A stretch of DNA of 35,867 bases from Burkholderiales bacterium (GCA_947453625.1 CANGHK010000053.1:1-35867); one strand, 5' to 3'; counted from the first letter of the stretch, positions 7,824 through 16,772 are shown. Notes: generated by a model from the letters alone, not told the origin. Numbers and translations: made by a program.

Positions 7824-9746
7824 ATGACCGAAGCGAAGTACCGCCAGGCCAATGTCGGTGGCTGTCTGGAGGCCACGGTCGAGGTGCTGGCCGATGGCAG
7901 CACGCTGATCCGCTCGACCGAAGCCCTGCGCTGGTTCCCGGACCGGCTGACCGATTGCCTGCTGCAATGGGCGCAGGAGGCGCCCGACCGCTGCTTCGTC
8001 GCCCGGCGCGAACGTGGTAGCGAAGGTGGCGGCGAGCGTAGCGGCGACTGGCAGCGCATCAGCTACGCGCAGATGCTGCAGCGGGCGCAGGCGGTGGGCC
8101 AGGCGCTGCTGGACCTGGGCTTGTCGGCGGACCGGCCGCTGGCCATCCTGTCCGACAACGACCTCGAACACCTGACGCTGGCCATGGCCGCGATGTGGGC
8201 CGGCGTGCCTTACGTCCCGGTGTCGCCGGCCTACTCGCTGATCTCACAGGATTTCGGCAAGCTGCGCCACATCCTCGACACCGTCACGCCCGGCCTGGTG
8301 TTCGCCAGCGGCGCGGCCTATGCCAAGGCGATCGCCGCGGTGGTGCCGGCCGATGTGACTGTGGTGCTGACCGAGGGCCTGGCCGAGGCCGCGGCCACCG
8401 GCCTGCTGGCCGGCCGCGATGTGCGGGCCTTCGACTCGCTGCTGTTCACCCGTCCCGGCCCCGCGCTGGCTGCGGCCAATGCGGCGATCGGGCCCGACAC
8501 GATCGCCAAGTTGCTGTTCACTTCGGGTTCGACCAAGGCGCCCAAGGGCGTGATCAACACCCACCGCATGCTGTGCGCCAACCAGCAGATGCTGCGACAG
8601 TGCATGGCCTTCCTCGGCGAACAAGACGAGGAAGGTGGGCCGGTGCTGGTCGACTGGCTGCCCTGGAACCACACCTTCGGCGGCAACCACAACATCGGCC
8701 TAACGCTCTACAACGGCGGCACACTCTACATCGACGAGGGCAAGCCCACGCCCAAGGGCATCGCCCAGACGCTGCGCAACCTGCGCGAGATCTCGCCGAC
8801 GATCTACTTCAACGTGCCCAAGGGTTTCGAGGAGATCGCCTTCGCGATGGACAGCGACACGCTGCTGCGCGACACGCTGTTCAGGCGCTGCAAGGCCTTC
8901 ATGTTCGCCGGCGCCGGCTTGAGCCAGCCGGTGTGGGACAAGCTCGACGCCCATGCCGAGGTCGCGGTGGGCGAGCGGGTGCGCATCATCACCGGCCTGG
9001 GGATGACCGAGACCGCGCCGGCCTGCACCTTCGTGGTCGGCACCAACGCGCGCTCGGGCTGGATAGGCCTGCCGGTGCCGGGGGTCGAGGTCAAACTGGT
9101 GCGTGAGGCCGGCACCGATGGCAAGTCCGAGATCCGCTTCCGCGGCCCCAACGTGATGCCGGGCTACTGGCGCGCGCCCGAGCAGACCGTCCAGGCCTTC
9201 GACGACGAGGGCTTCTACCGCACCGGCGACGCCGCCTGCTGGGTCGACCCCGGGCAGCCGCAACTGGGCTTGCTGTTCGATGGCCGCACCGCCGAGGACT
9301 TCAAGCTGTCCAGCGGCACGTTTGTCAGCGTCGGGCCACTGCGCGCCAAGATCACGCTGGCAGGCGACCCCTGCGTGCAGGACGCGGTGATCACCGGCCT
9401 GAACCGCGACGACGTCGGCGCCTTGATCTTTCCGCGGCCCGACGAATGCCGCAAGCTGGCCGGCCTGCCCGATGCCACGCCGCTGCCCGAGGTGTTGCAC
9501 CACCCGGTGGTGCGGGCCTTCTTCCAGGCGCTGGCCGACCGGCTGTGGCGTGAGTCCACCGGCAGCGCCAGCCGGGTGGCGCGGCTGCATGTGCTGGCCG
9601 AGCCGCCGGCGATCGACCGCGGCGAGCTCACCGACAAGGGTTCGATCAACCAGCGCGCGGTGCTGTCGCAGCGCGCCGCGCTGGTCGAAGCCCTGTACCA
9701 GGGCAGCCTGGCCGACCCCTTCCTGATCCTGCCCAGGCCGGGCTGA
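7824..9746 (+). CDS. fcs: Feruloyl-CoA synthase (acyl-AMP-forming ligase)
   Basis: This 640-residue ANL-superfamily enzyme should activate ferulate or related hydroxycinnamates to CoA thioesters through an acyl-AMP. It has the P-loop LLFTSGSTKAPKGVINTH (231-248), WLPWNHTFGGNHN, the A5 motif TGLGMTETAPA, the FYRTGDAACW motif, and the C-terminal DKGSINQRAV carrying the expected catalytic Lys. The start ATG 7824 follows GGGGA. The N-terminal layout (about 30 residues, then RSTEALRWFPDRLTDCLLQW) and the C-terminus match Burkholderiales feruloyl-CoA synthases as I remember them. It lies between the crotonase and an ABC importer, completing an uptake-and-activation operon. Another aryl-acid substrate cannot be excluded. 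Confidence 0.87.
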   Translation: MTEAKYRQANVGGCLEATVEVLADGSTLIRSTEALRWFPDRLTDCLLQWAQEAPDRCFVARRERGSEGGGERSGDWQRISYAQMLQRAQAVGQALLDLGLSADRPLAILSDNDLEHLTLAMAAMWAGVPYVPVSPAYSLISQDFGKLRHILDTVTPGLVFASGAAYAKAIAAVVPADVTVVLTEGLAEAAATGLLAGRDVRAFDSLLFTRPGPALAAANAAIGPDTIAKLLFTSGSTKAPKGVINTHRMLCANQQMLRQCMAFLGEQDEEGGPVLVDWLPWNHTFGGNHNIGLTLYNGGTLYIDEGKPTPKGIAQTLRNLREISPTIYFNVPKGFEEIAFAMDSDTLLRDTLFRRCKAFMFAGAGLSQPVWDKLDAHAEVAVGERVRIITGLGMTETAPACTFVVGTNARSGWIGLPVPGVEVKLVREAGTDGKSEIRFRGPNVMPGYWRAPEQTVQAFDDEGFYRTGDAACWVDPGQPQLGLLFDGRTAEDFKLSSGTFVSVGPLRAKITLAGDPCVQDAVITGLNRDDVGALIFPRPDECRKLAGLPDATPLPEVLHHPVVRAFFQALADRLWRESTGSASRVARLHVLAEPPAIDRGELTDKGSINQRAVLSQRAALVEALYQGSLADPFLILPRPG

Positions 9747-9853
9747 GCGCCCGCCCCGGCAGCGCCGCAGCACGCCCACCCCCGCCCATCCCCCGCCAAG
9801 AGATCGAGGCGACAAGCGCCCGATGACCCCGCCCTGAAACCGGAGACAAGACC

Positions 9854-11002
9854 ATGAAACTGATCAAGACCCTGCTGGCCACGGCCGCCGCGCTGTTGGC
9901 CGGCGCCACCGTCAGCACCCCCGCGTTGGCTGACATCACGGTGGGCATCACGCTGCCGCTGACCGGCCCGGCGTCTGGCCTGGGCATCCCGATGCAGAAC
10001 TACTTCAAGCTCTGGCCGACCAGCATCGCCGGTGAGAAGCTCAACGTCATCATCCTCGACGACGCCACCGACCCGACCAAGGGCGTGCAGAACGCGCGTC
10101 GCTTCGTCAGCGAGGACAAGGTCGACCTGATCATCGGCTCGGCCGCGACACCGGTGGCGATCCCGATCGCCGATGTGGCGATGGAATCCGGCACGGTGCA
10201 GCTGGCCGCCTCGCCGATCGGCCTGCCGCCGGGCAAGGACGCCTGGAGCTTCCGCCTGCCGCAGAGCAACGATGTGATGGCCTTTGCCGTGGTCGGCCTG
10301 ATGAAGAAGCAGGGCGTCAAGACCATCGGTTTCCTGGGTTACACCGACGCCTACGGCGAGCAGTGGCTCAAGTCCATCACCGCCGAGGGCGAGAAGAATG
10401 GCATCAAGGTGATCGCCGTCGAACGCTTCGCGCGCAGCGACACCGGCGTCACCGCGCAGGCGCTCAAGCTCAGTGCCGCCAACCCCGACGCGATGCTGAT
10501 CGTGGCTTCGGGCTCGGGTGCGGCGATGCCGGAAAAGGCCATCGTCGAACGTGGCTACAAGGGCCGGATCTACCAGACCCATGCTGCCGCCACCAAGGAC
10601 TTGATGCGCATCGGCGGCAAGGATGTCGAAGGCACCTTCGTCGTCTCCGGCCCGGCGGTGGTGGGCGATCTGTTGCCCGACAGCCACCCCAGCAAGAAGC
10701 TGGCGATGGACTTCGTCGCCAAGTACGACAAGGCCTATGGCGCCGGCACCCACAACCAGTTTGCCGGCCACGCCTATGACGCGCTGATCGTGCTGGAAAA
10801 GGTGGTGCCGGTGGCGTTGAAGAAGGCCAAGCCCGGCACCCGCGAGTTCCGCGCCGCGCTGAAGGACGCGATCGAGGGCATGGGCCGCACCGTCTTCTCG
10901 CATGGCGTGATGAACTGGACCGCCGCCGACCACTGGGGCTACACGTCCGAGACCGGCGTGATGCTGGTCGTCAAGAACGGCGACTGGGCGCTGGCGAATT
11001 AG
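9854..11002 (+). CDS. Branched-chain-type ABC transporter substrate-binding protein
   Basis: A 382-residue periplasmic binding protein of the LivJ/K (Peripla_BP_6) type. The signal peptide MKLIKTLLATAAALLAGA ends near PALA-D. The mature start DITVGITLPLTGPASGLGIP is typical, as are VQNARRFVSEDKVDLIIGS and GFLGYTDAYGEQWL. A GGAGA box precedes the ATG. It is followed by permease and ATPase genes, so it is the primary receptor of this importer. The operon suggests an aromatic acid ligand rather than an amino acid. The stop codon is directly abutted by a GC-rich intergenic repeat (11003-11164), which may limit read-through into the membrane genes. Confidence 0.92.
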   Translation: MKLIKTLLATAAALLAGATVSTPALADITVGITLPLTGPASGLGIPMQNYFKLWPTSIAGEKLNVIILDDATDPTKGVQNARRFVSEDKVDLIIGSAATPVAIPIADVAMESGTVQLAASPIGLPPGKDAWSFRLPQSNDVMAFAVVGLMKKQGVKTIGFLGYTDAYGEQWLKSITAEGEKNGIKVIAVERFARSDTGVTAQALKLSAANPDAMLIVASGSGAAMPEKAIVERGYKGRIYQTHAAATKDLMRIGGKDVEGTFVVSGPAVVGDLLPDSHPSKKLAMDFVAKYDKAYGAGTHNQFAGHAYDALIVLEKVVPVALKKAKPGTREFRAALKDAIEGMGRTVFSHGVMNWTAADHWGYTSETGVMLVVKNGDWALAN

Positions 11003-11164
11003 CCCTCCCCGAAGCGCCTGCGGCGCTCCCCCAGGGGGCCGAGCCCGGACAATCAAGGTCCAGTGGACCTTGATTGCCTGGCGAGGAGCCTGGCGCTGGC
11101 GCCAGGCTCGGCCTGCAAGGCACGCCAGCGGCCCGGCAGAGCCGGTTCCGCGGCGTCCGCTTGG
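11003..11164. repeat. GC-rich intergenic repeat, copy 1
   Basis: It starts at the stop of the binding-protein gene (CCCTCCCCGAAGCGCC) and ends with CGCGGCGTCCGCTTGG. Inside are an 11-bp perfect hairpin AATCAAGGTCC-AGT-GGACCTTGATT (11051-11075) and a 10-bp perfect hairpin GAGCCTGGCG-CTGG-CGCCAGGCTC (11086-11109). The same blocks recur at 14037 and 25691. Its position between the receptor and livH could attenuate transcription or stabilise the 5' mRNA. Confidence 0.85.
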
Positions 11165-11230
11165 TGCGCACTGTGCAGGCCCTGGGCCGGCGCATCTGTC
11201 AAATTCGCCCGGCTCAACAACAAGGCAGCG

Positions 11231-12268
11231 ATGGACTTCTCGATAGCAAGCATCCTCGCGCTCGACGGCGCGACCAACGGCGCGGTCTACGCGCTGCTGG
11301 CGCTCGCCACGGTGCTGGTCTTCGCCGTCACGCGCATCATCTTCATCCCGCAGGGCGAGTTCGTCGCCTTCGGTGCCTTGACGCTGGCGCTGTTCCAGAC
11401 CGGCCGGGTGCCGGGCACGGTGTGGTTTCTGCTGATCCTGGCCGGCTCGGCCGCGATCGCCGACGCGGTCGACGGTCTCAGGCACCACCAGTCGGCGGCG
11501 CGGATCGCCAAGCGGTTGCTGCGCACGCTGGCCTATCCGGTGGCGATCTCGCTGCTGGCGATCTGGGCCGCGCCGCGCAACCTGCCCATGCCGGTGCAGG
11601 CGGCGCTGACACTCGCGCTCGTCACCCCCTTCGGCAGCCTGATCTACCGCCTGGCCTACGAGTCGCTGGCCGACGCCAGCCCGCTGGTGCTGCTGATCGT
11701 CTCGATAGGGGTGCATTTCGCACTCACCGGGCTGGGGCTGTTCTTCTTCGGCGCCGAGGGTTTCCGCAACCCGAGCTTCTGGGATGTGCGCTTTGCGGCC
11801 GGGCCCTTGCAGTTCTCGGGCCAGACGGTCTTCATCTTCGTCGCGTCGCTGGCGCTGATCGCCGCGCTCTGGCTGTTCTTCGAGCGCACGCTCTACGGCA
11901 AGGCGCTGCGCGCGACCGCGATCAACCGGCTCGGTGCGCGGCTGATGGGGATTTCGAGCAGCGGCGCCGGCCGCACCACGCTGACGGTGGCGGCCTTCAT
12001 CGGCGCGTTGTCGGGCCTGCTGATCGGCCCGACGACGACGATCTTCTACGACTCGGGTTTCCTGATCGGCCTGAAGGGCTTCGTCGCCGCGGTGTTTGCC
12101 GGACTGTCGAGCTACCCGCTGGCGCTGCTGGGCGCGATGCTGGTGGGCTTGCTGGAGAGCTTCGGCTCGTTCTGGGCCAGTGCGTTCAAGGAGGTGATCG
12201 TGTTCGGTTCGATCATCCCGGTGCTGTTGTGGCGCTCGCTGCGCGACCCGCAGCAGGAGGACCATTGA
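11231..12268 (+). CDS. Branched-chain-type ABC transporter permease (LivH-like)
   Basis: This 345-residue inner-membrane permease has about eight hydrophobic segments. It begins [20 protein letters not shown], the usual LivH N-terminus (a helix with NGAVYALLA), followed by [15 protein letters not shown] and the C-terminal [17 protein letters not shown] loop typical of the family. ATG 11231 has AAGG 5-6 nt upstream. The open frame upstream of it lies inside the repeat and is not gene-like. A charged insert at about 84-100 ([15 protein letters not shown]) makes it somewhat longer than the usual LivH. It is followed 1 nt later by the permease-ATPase fusion. Confidence 0.9.
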   Translation: MDFSIASILALDGATNGAVYALLALATVLVFAVTRIIFIPQGEFVAFGALTLALFQTGRVPGTVWFLLILAGSAAIADAVDGLRHHQSAARIAKRLLRTLAYPVAISLLAIWAAPRNLPMPVQAALTLALVTPFGSLIYRLAYESLADASPLVLLIVSIGVHFALTGLGLFFFGAEGFRNPSFWDVRFAAGPLQFSGQTVFIFVASLALIAALWLFFERTLYGKALRATAINRLGARLMGISSSGAGRTTLTVAAFIGALSGLLIGPTTTIFYDSGFLIGLKGFVAAVFAGLSSYPLALLGAMLVGLLESFGSFWASAFKEVIVFGSIIPVLLWRSLRDPQQEDH

Positions 12269-12269
12269 G

Positions 12270-14036
12270 ATGACGCTCAAGCGCTATGCCTTCCCGCTCT
12301 TCGCGCTGTTCATGGCGGCGCTGCCGGCACTGCCGCTGCCCGATTTCTGGATCACCCAGCTCAACTACATCGGCCTGCACGCCATCGTCGCGCTCGGCCT
12401 GGTGCTGCTGACCGGCGTGGCCGGGCTGACGTCCTTCGGCCAGGCGGCGTTCGTCGGCATAGGCGCCTACACCGCGGCTTTCCTGGCGGTCACACTGGGC
12501 ATTTCGCCCTGGTTGACGCTGCTGATCGGCGTGGCCTTGAGCGTGGGCGTGGCGCTGGTGCTGGGGGCGATCACGCTGCGCATGTCCGGCCATTACCTGC
12601 CGCTGGCCACCATCGCCTGGGGCCTGACGATCTACTACACGATCTCCAACATGGAGTTTCTGGGCAAGTACGACGGCCTGCTGGGCGTGCCGACCATCAC
12701 GCTGTTCGGCGCCAGCCTGGGCTCGGGGCGCGGCATCTACCTGCTGATCTGGCTCTTCGCGCTGCTCTCGGCACTGGCGGTGACCAACCTGCTCGACTCC
12801 CGGCCCGGCCGCGCGATCCGCGCGCTCAAGAACGGCACGACGATGGCCGAGGCGATGGGCATCTCCACCTTCCGCTACAAGGTGATCGCCTTCGTGCTGG
12901 CGGCGGTGCTGGCCTCGATATCGGGCTGGTTGTTCGCGCATTTCCAGCGCACCGTCAACCCCTCGCCCTTCGGCCTGAACAAGGGCATCGAGTACCTGTT
13001 CATGGCGGTGCTGGGTGGCGTCGGCCATGTCTGGGGCGCCTTCCTGGGCGCGGGCGTGCTCAAGATCGTCGAGGACCAGTTGCAGACCCTGCTGCCCAAA
13101 CTGATCGGCACCAGCGGCAACTTCGAGATCATCGTCTTTGGCCTGGTGCTGATCGCGGTGCTGAAGTACGCGCCCGACGGCATGTGGACTTTTGTCGGCA
13201 AGTGGCTGCCGGCGCCGCGCCGGGTCCGCGACTGGGCCGGTGCGGCCAAGCTGGCGCTGCGCGACAAGCCCGTCGCCGGCGAGTTGCTGCTCGACGTGGC
13301 CGCCGTGCGCAAGGAGTTCGGTGGCCTGGTGGCTGTCAACGATGTCTCGTTCCAGATCCGCGCCGGCGACATCGTCGGCCTGATCGGGCCCAACGGCGCG
13401 GGCAAGTCGACCACCTTCAACCTGATCACCGGCGTGCTGTCGCTGACCCGCGGCCAGGTGACCTTCCGCGGCCAGTCGGTGGCCGGCCTGCCGTCGCGCG
13501 AGATTGCCCGGCGCGGCATGTCGCGCACTTTCCAGCATGTCAAGATGATTCCCGAGATGACGGTGCTGGAGAACGTCGCGCTGGGCGGCTACCTGCGCAC
13601 CCGCTCCGGCACGCTAAAGGCCATCCTGCGGCTGGACCGCGCCGAGGAGCGCAGCCTGTTCGCCGAGGCCGAGGCCCAGCTGCAGCGCATAGGCATGGCC
13701 GGCCAGATGGATGAGCTGGCCGGCAATCTGGCGCTCGGCCCGCAGCGGCTGATGGAGATCGCCCGCGCGCTGTGCACCGACCCCGCACTGCTGCTGCTCG
13801 ACGAGCCCGCCGCCGGCCTGCGCCACAAGGAGAAACAGGCGCTGTCCGATGTGCTGCGCCAGTTGAAGCGCGAAGGCCTGAGCATCCTGCTGGTCGAGCA
13901 CGACATGGACTTCGTGATGGGCCTGACCGACCGCATCGTGGTGATGGAGTTCGGCACCCTGCTGATCGAAGGCACACCCGACGAGGTGCAGGCCAGCCCG
14001 GCGGTGCGCGCCGCCTACCTTGGCACGGAACATTAG
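12270..14036 (+). CDS. Fused ABC permease-ATPase (LivM-LivG fusion)
   Basis: This 588-residue fusion has residues 1-315 as a LivM-type permease (GLVLLTGVAGLTSFGQAAFVG and FMAVLGGVGHVWGAFLGA). Residues from about 342 form a LivG-type ATPase: Walker A GPNGAGKST at about 373, Q-loop RTFQHVKM, Walker B LLLLDEPAAGL at about 510, and H-loop VEHDMDF. The usual LSGGQ signature is LALGPQR here; LPLGxQR variants are common in LivG, so it need not be defective. ATG 12270 lies 1 nt after the livH stop (translational coupling). There is no stop or frame change at the junction. Such LivM-LivG fusions occur in Burkholderiales importers of aromatic compounds. Confidence 0.93.
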   Translation: MTLKRYAFPLFALFMAALPALPLPDFWITQLNYIGLHAIVALGLVLLTGVAGLTSFGQAAFVGIGAYTAAFLAVTLGISPWLTLLIGVALSVGVALVLGAITLRMSGHYLPLATIAWGLTIYYTISNMEFLGKYDGLLGVPTITLFGASLGSGRGIYLLIWLFALLSALAVTNLLDSRPGRAIRALKNGTTMAEAMGISTFRYKVIAFVLAAVLASISGWLFAHFQRTVNPSPFGLNKGIEYLFMAVLGGVGHVWGAFLGAGVLKIVEDQLQTLLPKLIGTSGNFEIIVFGLVLIAVLKYAPDGMWTFVGKWLPAPRRVRDWAGAAKLALRDKPVAGELLLDVAAVRKEFGGLVAVNDVSFQIRAGDIVGLIGPNGAGKSTTFNLITGVLSLTRGQVTFRGQSVAGLPSREIARRGMSRTFQHVKMIPEMTVLENVALGGYLRTRSGTLKAILRLDRAEERSLFAEAEAQLQRIGMAGQMDELAGNLALGPQRLMEIARALCTDPALLLLDEPAAGLRHKEKQALSDVLRQLKREGLSILLVEHDMDFVMGLTDRIVVMEFGTLLIEGTPDEVQASPAVRAAYLGTEH

Positions 14037-14125
14037 ATGAAGCCCCCCGAAGCGCCTTCGGCGCTCCCCCCCCAGGGGGGCGCCGCCATTGGCCCGGCGG
14101 AGCCGGCTCCACGGCGTCTGCTTGG
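14037..14125. repeat. GC-rich intergenic repeat, copy 2 (short form)
   Basis: It begins directly after the fusion gene's stop and contains AGCGCC-TTC-GGCGCT, a C8/AGGGGGG hairpin and CCGCC/GGCGG arms. It ends CCACGGCGTCTGCTTGG, like copies 1 and 3, but lacks the internal long hairpins. ATGAAGCCCCCCGA at 14037-14050 is repeated exactly at 14179-14192, where it forms the first codons of livF. Confidence 0.8.
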
Positions 14126-14178
14126 TTCGGTCTGGTTCATTCGTCGCGTATGCCGCTTCGGCGGCGTGGAGAACTGAA

Positions 14179-14919
14179 ATGAAGCCCCCCGACATGTTGT
14201 TGAGTGTCAAGGACTTGCACGCCGGCTACGGCCGCGCCGAGGTGCTGACCGGCCTGAACTTCCAGCTCGCCCGCGGCCAGGTGGTCACGGTGATCGGCCC
14301 CAACGGCGCCGGCAAGAGCACCACGCTGAACGCGCTGATGGCGGTGCTGCCTTACAAGGGTCAGGTGAGGTTCGACGGCATCGACCTGGCCGACGTCACG
14401 CTCGAGGAACGCGTGATGCTGGGGATGGCGCTGGTGCCCGAGAAGCGCGAGCTGTTCGGCACCCTGTCGGTCGAGGACAACCTGGTCCTGGGCGGCTACC
14501 GCGCGATGAAGCAGCGCAAGCCGAACTGGCGCGGCGAGATCGAGCGGGTCTATGCGATGTTCCCGCGCCTCAAGGAGCGCCGCAGCCAGCTGGCAGGCAC
14601 CCTGTCGGGCGGCGAGCGCCAGATGCTGGCAGTGGGCCGGGCGCTGATGTCCGGCCCCAAGCTGCTGATGCTCGACGAACCCAGCCTGGGCCTGGCGCCG
14701 CTGATCGTGCGCGAGATCTTCCGCATCATCGCGCAGTTGCGTGAGCAGGGCGTGTCCATCCTGTTGATCGAGCAGAACGCGCGCGCCGCGCTCGAGGTGG
14801 CCGACCATGGTTACGTGCTGGAGACCGGCGCGATCGCGCTCGAGGGCCCGGCCGAGCAACTGGCCAGTGACCCGCGCGTGATCGAGACCTATCTTGGCAC
14901 GTCCCGCAAGCCGGCCTGA
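14179..14919 (+). CDS. Branched-chain-type ABC transporter ATP-binding protein (LivF-like)
   Basis: This 246-residue ATPase has Walker A GPNGAGKST, Q-loop VPEKRELF, signature LSGGERQMLAVGRAL, Walker B LLMLDEPSLGLAP and H-loop-region IEQNA, with an EIFRIIAQL helix typical of LivF. It pairs with the LivG half of the preceding fusion. ATG 14179 has GGAGA 7-8 nt upstream. An alternative ATG at 14194 would begin MLLSVKDLHAGYG, closer to many relatives. The first five codons derive from sequence identical to the start of the adjacent repeat, so the N-terminus may have been shaped by repeat insertion. Confidence 0.93.
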   Translation: MKPPDMLLSVKDLHAGYGRAEVLTGLNFQLARGQVVTVIGPNGAGKSTTLNALMAVLPYKGQVRFDGIDLADVTLEERVMLGMALVPEKRELFGTLSVEDNLVLGGYRAMKQRKPNWRGEIERVYAMFPRLKERRSQLAGTLSGGERQMLAVGRALMSGPKLLMLDEPSLGLAPLIVREIFRIIAQLREQGVSILLIEQNARAALEVADHGYVLETGAIALEGPAEQLASDPRVIETYLGTSRKPA

Positions 14920-14939
14920 CGCCGGGCGCCGGGTCAGAC

Positions 14940-15437
14940 ATGGCGCGTGAGCCTGCCCGCGACCGGGCCGCGCCCGAGCCGCTCGATGAGCGCGTGGCCG
15001 AGACCCAGCTTCTCGCGCTGGGCCACTTGAACAACTTGCTGGGCTACCACATCGCGCAGGCCGCGGTCAGCACCGACGAGTTGTACGAGCGCCATCTCGG
15101 CCAGCCCTTGGGCCTGCGCAAGGCCGAGTACTCGCTGCTGATGCTGATCCTGGCCAACGGCCCGCTTGCGCCCAAGCGCCTGGCCCAGGCGCTGGCGCTG
15201 TCGGCCCCCAACATGACCCTGCTGCTCGACCGCCTGCAGGAGCGCGGCCTGCTGCGGCGCGAGCGCAGCCAGGTCGATCGCCGCTCGCAGAACGTGTTGC
15301 TGACCGGCGAGGGCGAGCGCATCGCCCAGGCCGGTGGCGTGGCCGCCGAACCGATGGAGCAGGCCTTGTTCGACCGTCTCAGCGCGGCCGAGCACGCGAT
15401 GCTGATCGAGTTGCTGCGCAAGGTCGCCCAGCGCTGA
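14940..15437 (+). CDS. MarR-family transcriptional regulator
   Basis: This 165-residue winged-helix regulator has the MarR core: GLRKAEYSLLMLILANGPLAP, a recognition helix region PKRLAQALALSAPNMTLLLDRL, and a wing RRERSQVDRRSQNVLLT. C-terminal helices (LIELLRKVAQ) provide dimerisation. MarR proteins such as CouR and FerR repress hydroxycinnamate catabolism operons and are released by the CoA thioester. The position at the end of a feruloyl-CoA synthase/importer operon fits that role, although binding sites here are unproven. The ribosome-binding site is weak. It sits 20 bp after livF and is probably cotranscribed with it. Confidence 0.9.
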   Translation: MAREPARDRAAPEPLDERVAETQLLALGHLNNLLGYHIAQAAVSTDELYERHLGQPLGLRKAEYSLLMLILANGPLAPKRLAQALALSAPNMTLLLDRLQERGLLRRERSQVDRRSQNVLLTGEGERIAQAGGVAAEPMEQALFDRLSAAEHAMLIELLRKVAQR

Positions 15438-15534
15438 CCCAGGCCTTGCCTACCCGGGTTGACCCCAGGCGCCATGTCCATCGCAGCCCCTATGATCTTC
15501 GACCGACCGAGCGTCGCACCCTAGAGACATTCGC

Positions 15535-16692
15535 ATGAAATTTGCACGCAACTTGCTGACCGGGGCGCTGGCCGCGGTTCTGGCCTCCGCCGCGCTGACC
15601 GCCCGGGCCGACATCACGATCGGCGTCACGCTGTCGGCCACCGGCCCGGCGGCGTCGCTTGGCATCCCCGAGAAGAACACGGTGGAGTTGATGCCGCGCA
15701 CGATGGCCGGCCACAAGGTCAACTACATCGTGCTCGACGACGCCTCGGACACCACCGCGGCCGTTGCCAACGCTCGCCGGCTGATCACCGAGAGCCGGGT
15801 CGACGTGATCATCGGCTCGACCACCACGCCCAACTCGCTGGCGATGCTCGACGTGGTGTCCGAGAACAAGACGCCCATGGTCGCGCTGGCGGCCTCGGCG
15901 CGGGTGGTCGAGCCCATGGACGCCAAGCGGCGTTGGGTTTTCAAGACACCGCAGAACGACATCATGATGGCGCTGGCGATCGCCCAGCACATGGCCGACC
16001 AGGGCGTCAAGACGGTTGGCTTCATCGGCTTTGCCGACGCCTACGGCGAAGGCTGGTCGCAGGAGTTCGGCAAGGCGGCCGGCATCAAGGGCATCACGGT
16101 GGTGGCCAGCGAGCGCTTCAACCGCAACGACGCATCGGTCACCGGCCAGGTGCTCAAACTGCTGGGCGCCAGCCCGCAGGCGGTGCTGGTGGCCGGGTCG
16201 GGCACGCCGGCCGCGCTGCCGCAGCGCACGCTGAAGGATCGCGGCTACAAGGGCGCGGTCTACCAGACCCACGGCGTGGCCAACAACGACTTCCTGCGCG
16301 TCGTCGGCGCCGACGGCGAGGGCACTTTCCTGCCTGCCGGCCCGGTGCTGGTGGCCGCGCAGTTGCCCGCCAGCGACGGCTCGCGCAAGGCCGGGCTGGA
16401 CTACGCCGCGGCCTACGAGGCCAAGTTCGGCAAGGGCTCGGTGTCGACCTTCGGCGCCCATGCCTGGGACGCCGGGCTGCTGATCCAGGCCGCTGTCGGC
16501 GCCGCGGTCAAGAAAGCGCAGCCCGGCACGGCCGAGTTCCGCGCTGCACTGCGCGACGCGCTCGAGGCCACCAAGGAGGTGGTGGGCGCGCACGGCACCT
16601 TCAACATGTCGCCCAACGACCACAACGGCCTGGACCAGCGGGCCCGGGTGATGGTCAAGATCGACAAGGGCGGCTGGGTCTATCAGAAGTGA
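15535..16692 (+). CDS. Second branched-chain-type ABC substrate-binding protein
   Basis: This 385-residue paralogue of the receptor at 9854 has a signal peptide MKFARNLLTGALAAVLASAA ending near ARA-D. It shares DITIGVTLSATGPAASLGIP, LDDASD, ARRLITESRVDVIIGS, GFIGFADAYGEGW and KPGTxEFRAAL-like segments with the first receptor. AGAGA precedes the ATG. No second permease or ATPase set is nearby, so it probably feeds the same LivH-LivMG-LivF importer with a different ligand. It is separated from the MarR gene by 97 bp and ends at a strong hairpin at 16734. Confidence 0.92.
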   Translation: MKFARNLLTGALAAVLASAALTARADITIGVTLSATGPAASLGIPEKNTVELMPRTMAGHKVNYIVLDDASDTTAAVANARRLITESRVDVIIGSTTTPNSLAMLDVVSENKTPMVALAASARVVEPMDAKRRWVFKTPQNDIMMALAIAQHMADQGVKTVGFIGFADAYGEGWSQEFGKAAGIKGITVVASERFNRNDASVTGQVLKLLGASPQAVLVAGSGTPAALPQRTLKDRGYKGAVYQTHGVANNDFLRVVGADGEGTFLPAGPVLVAAQLPASDGSRKAGLDYAAAYEAKFGKGSVSTFGAHAWDAGLLIQAAVGAAVKKAQPGTAEFRAALRDALEATKEVVGAHGTFNMSPNDHNGLDQRARVMVKIDKGGWVYQK

Positions 16693-16733
16693 CCCTGAAA
16701 TGAGCCTGCGCTGACTGCCGCTGCCGGCCACCG

Positions 16734-16765
16734 ATGACAAGGGTCGCTCGCGCGGCCCTTGTCAT
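16734..16765. terminator. Bidirectional hairpin terminator between convergent genes
   Basis: A 14-bp stem with one G-U pair (ATGACAAGGGTCGC with GCGGCCCTTGTCAT) closes a TCGC loop between the convergent ends of the second binding protein and the Rieske oxygenase. No T-run follows on either strand, so it may depend on Rho or act mainly as an mRNA 3' stabiliser. Confidence 0.65.
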
Positions 16766-16772
16766 GTCAGGA

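Noticed and set aside
9215-12280. Open frame of about 1000 codons on the minus strand
   Set aside because: It lies antisense to the feruloyl-CoA synthase and ABC genes, is rich in His/Arg/Gln/Gly as expected for the reverse of GC-rich codons, and has no recognisable domain.
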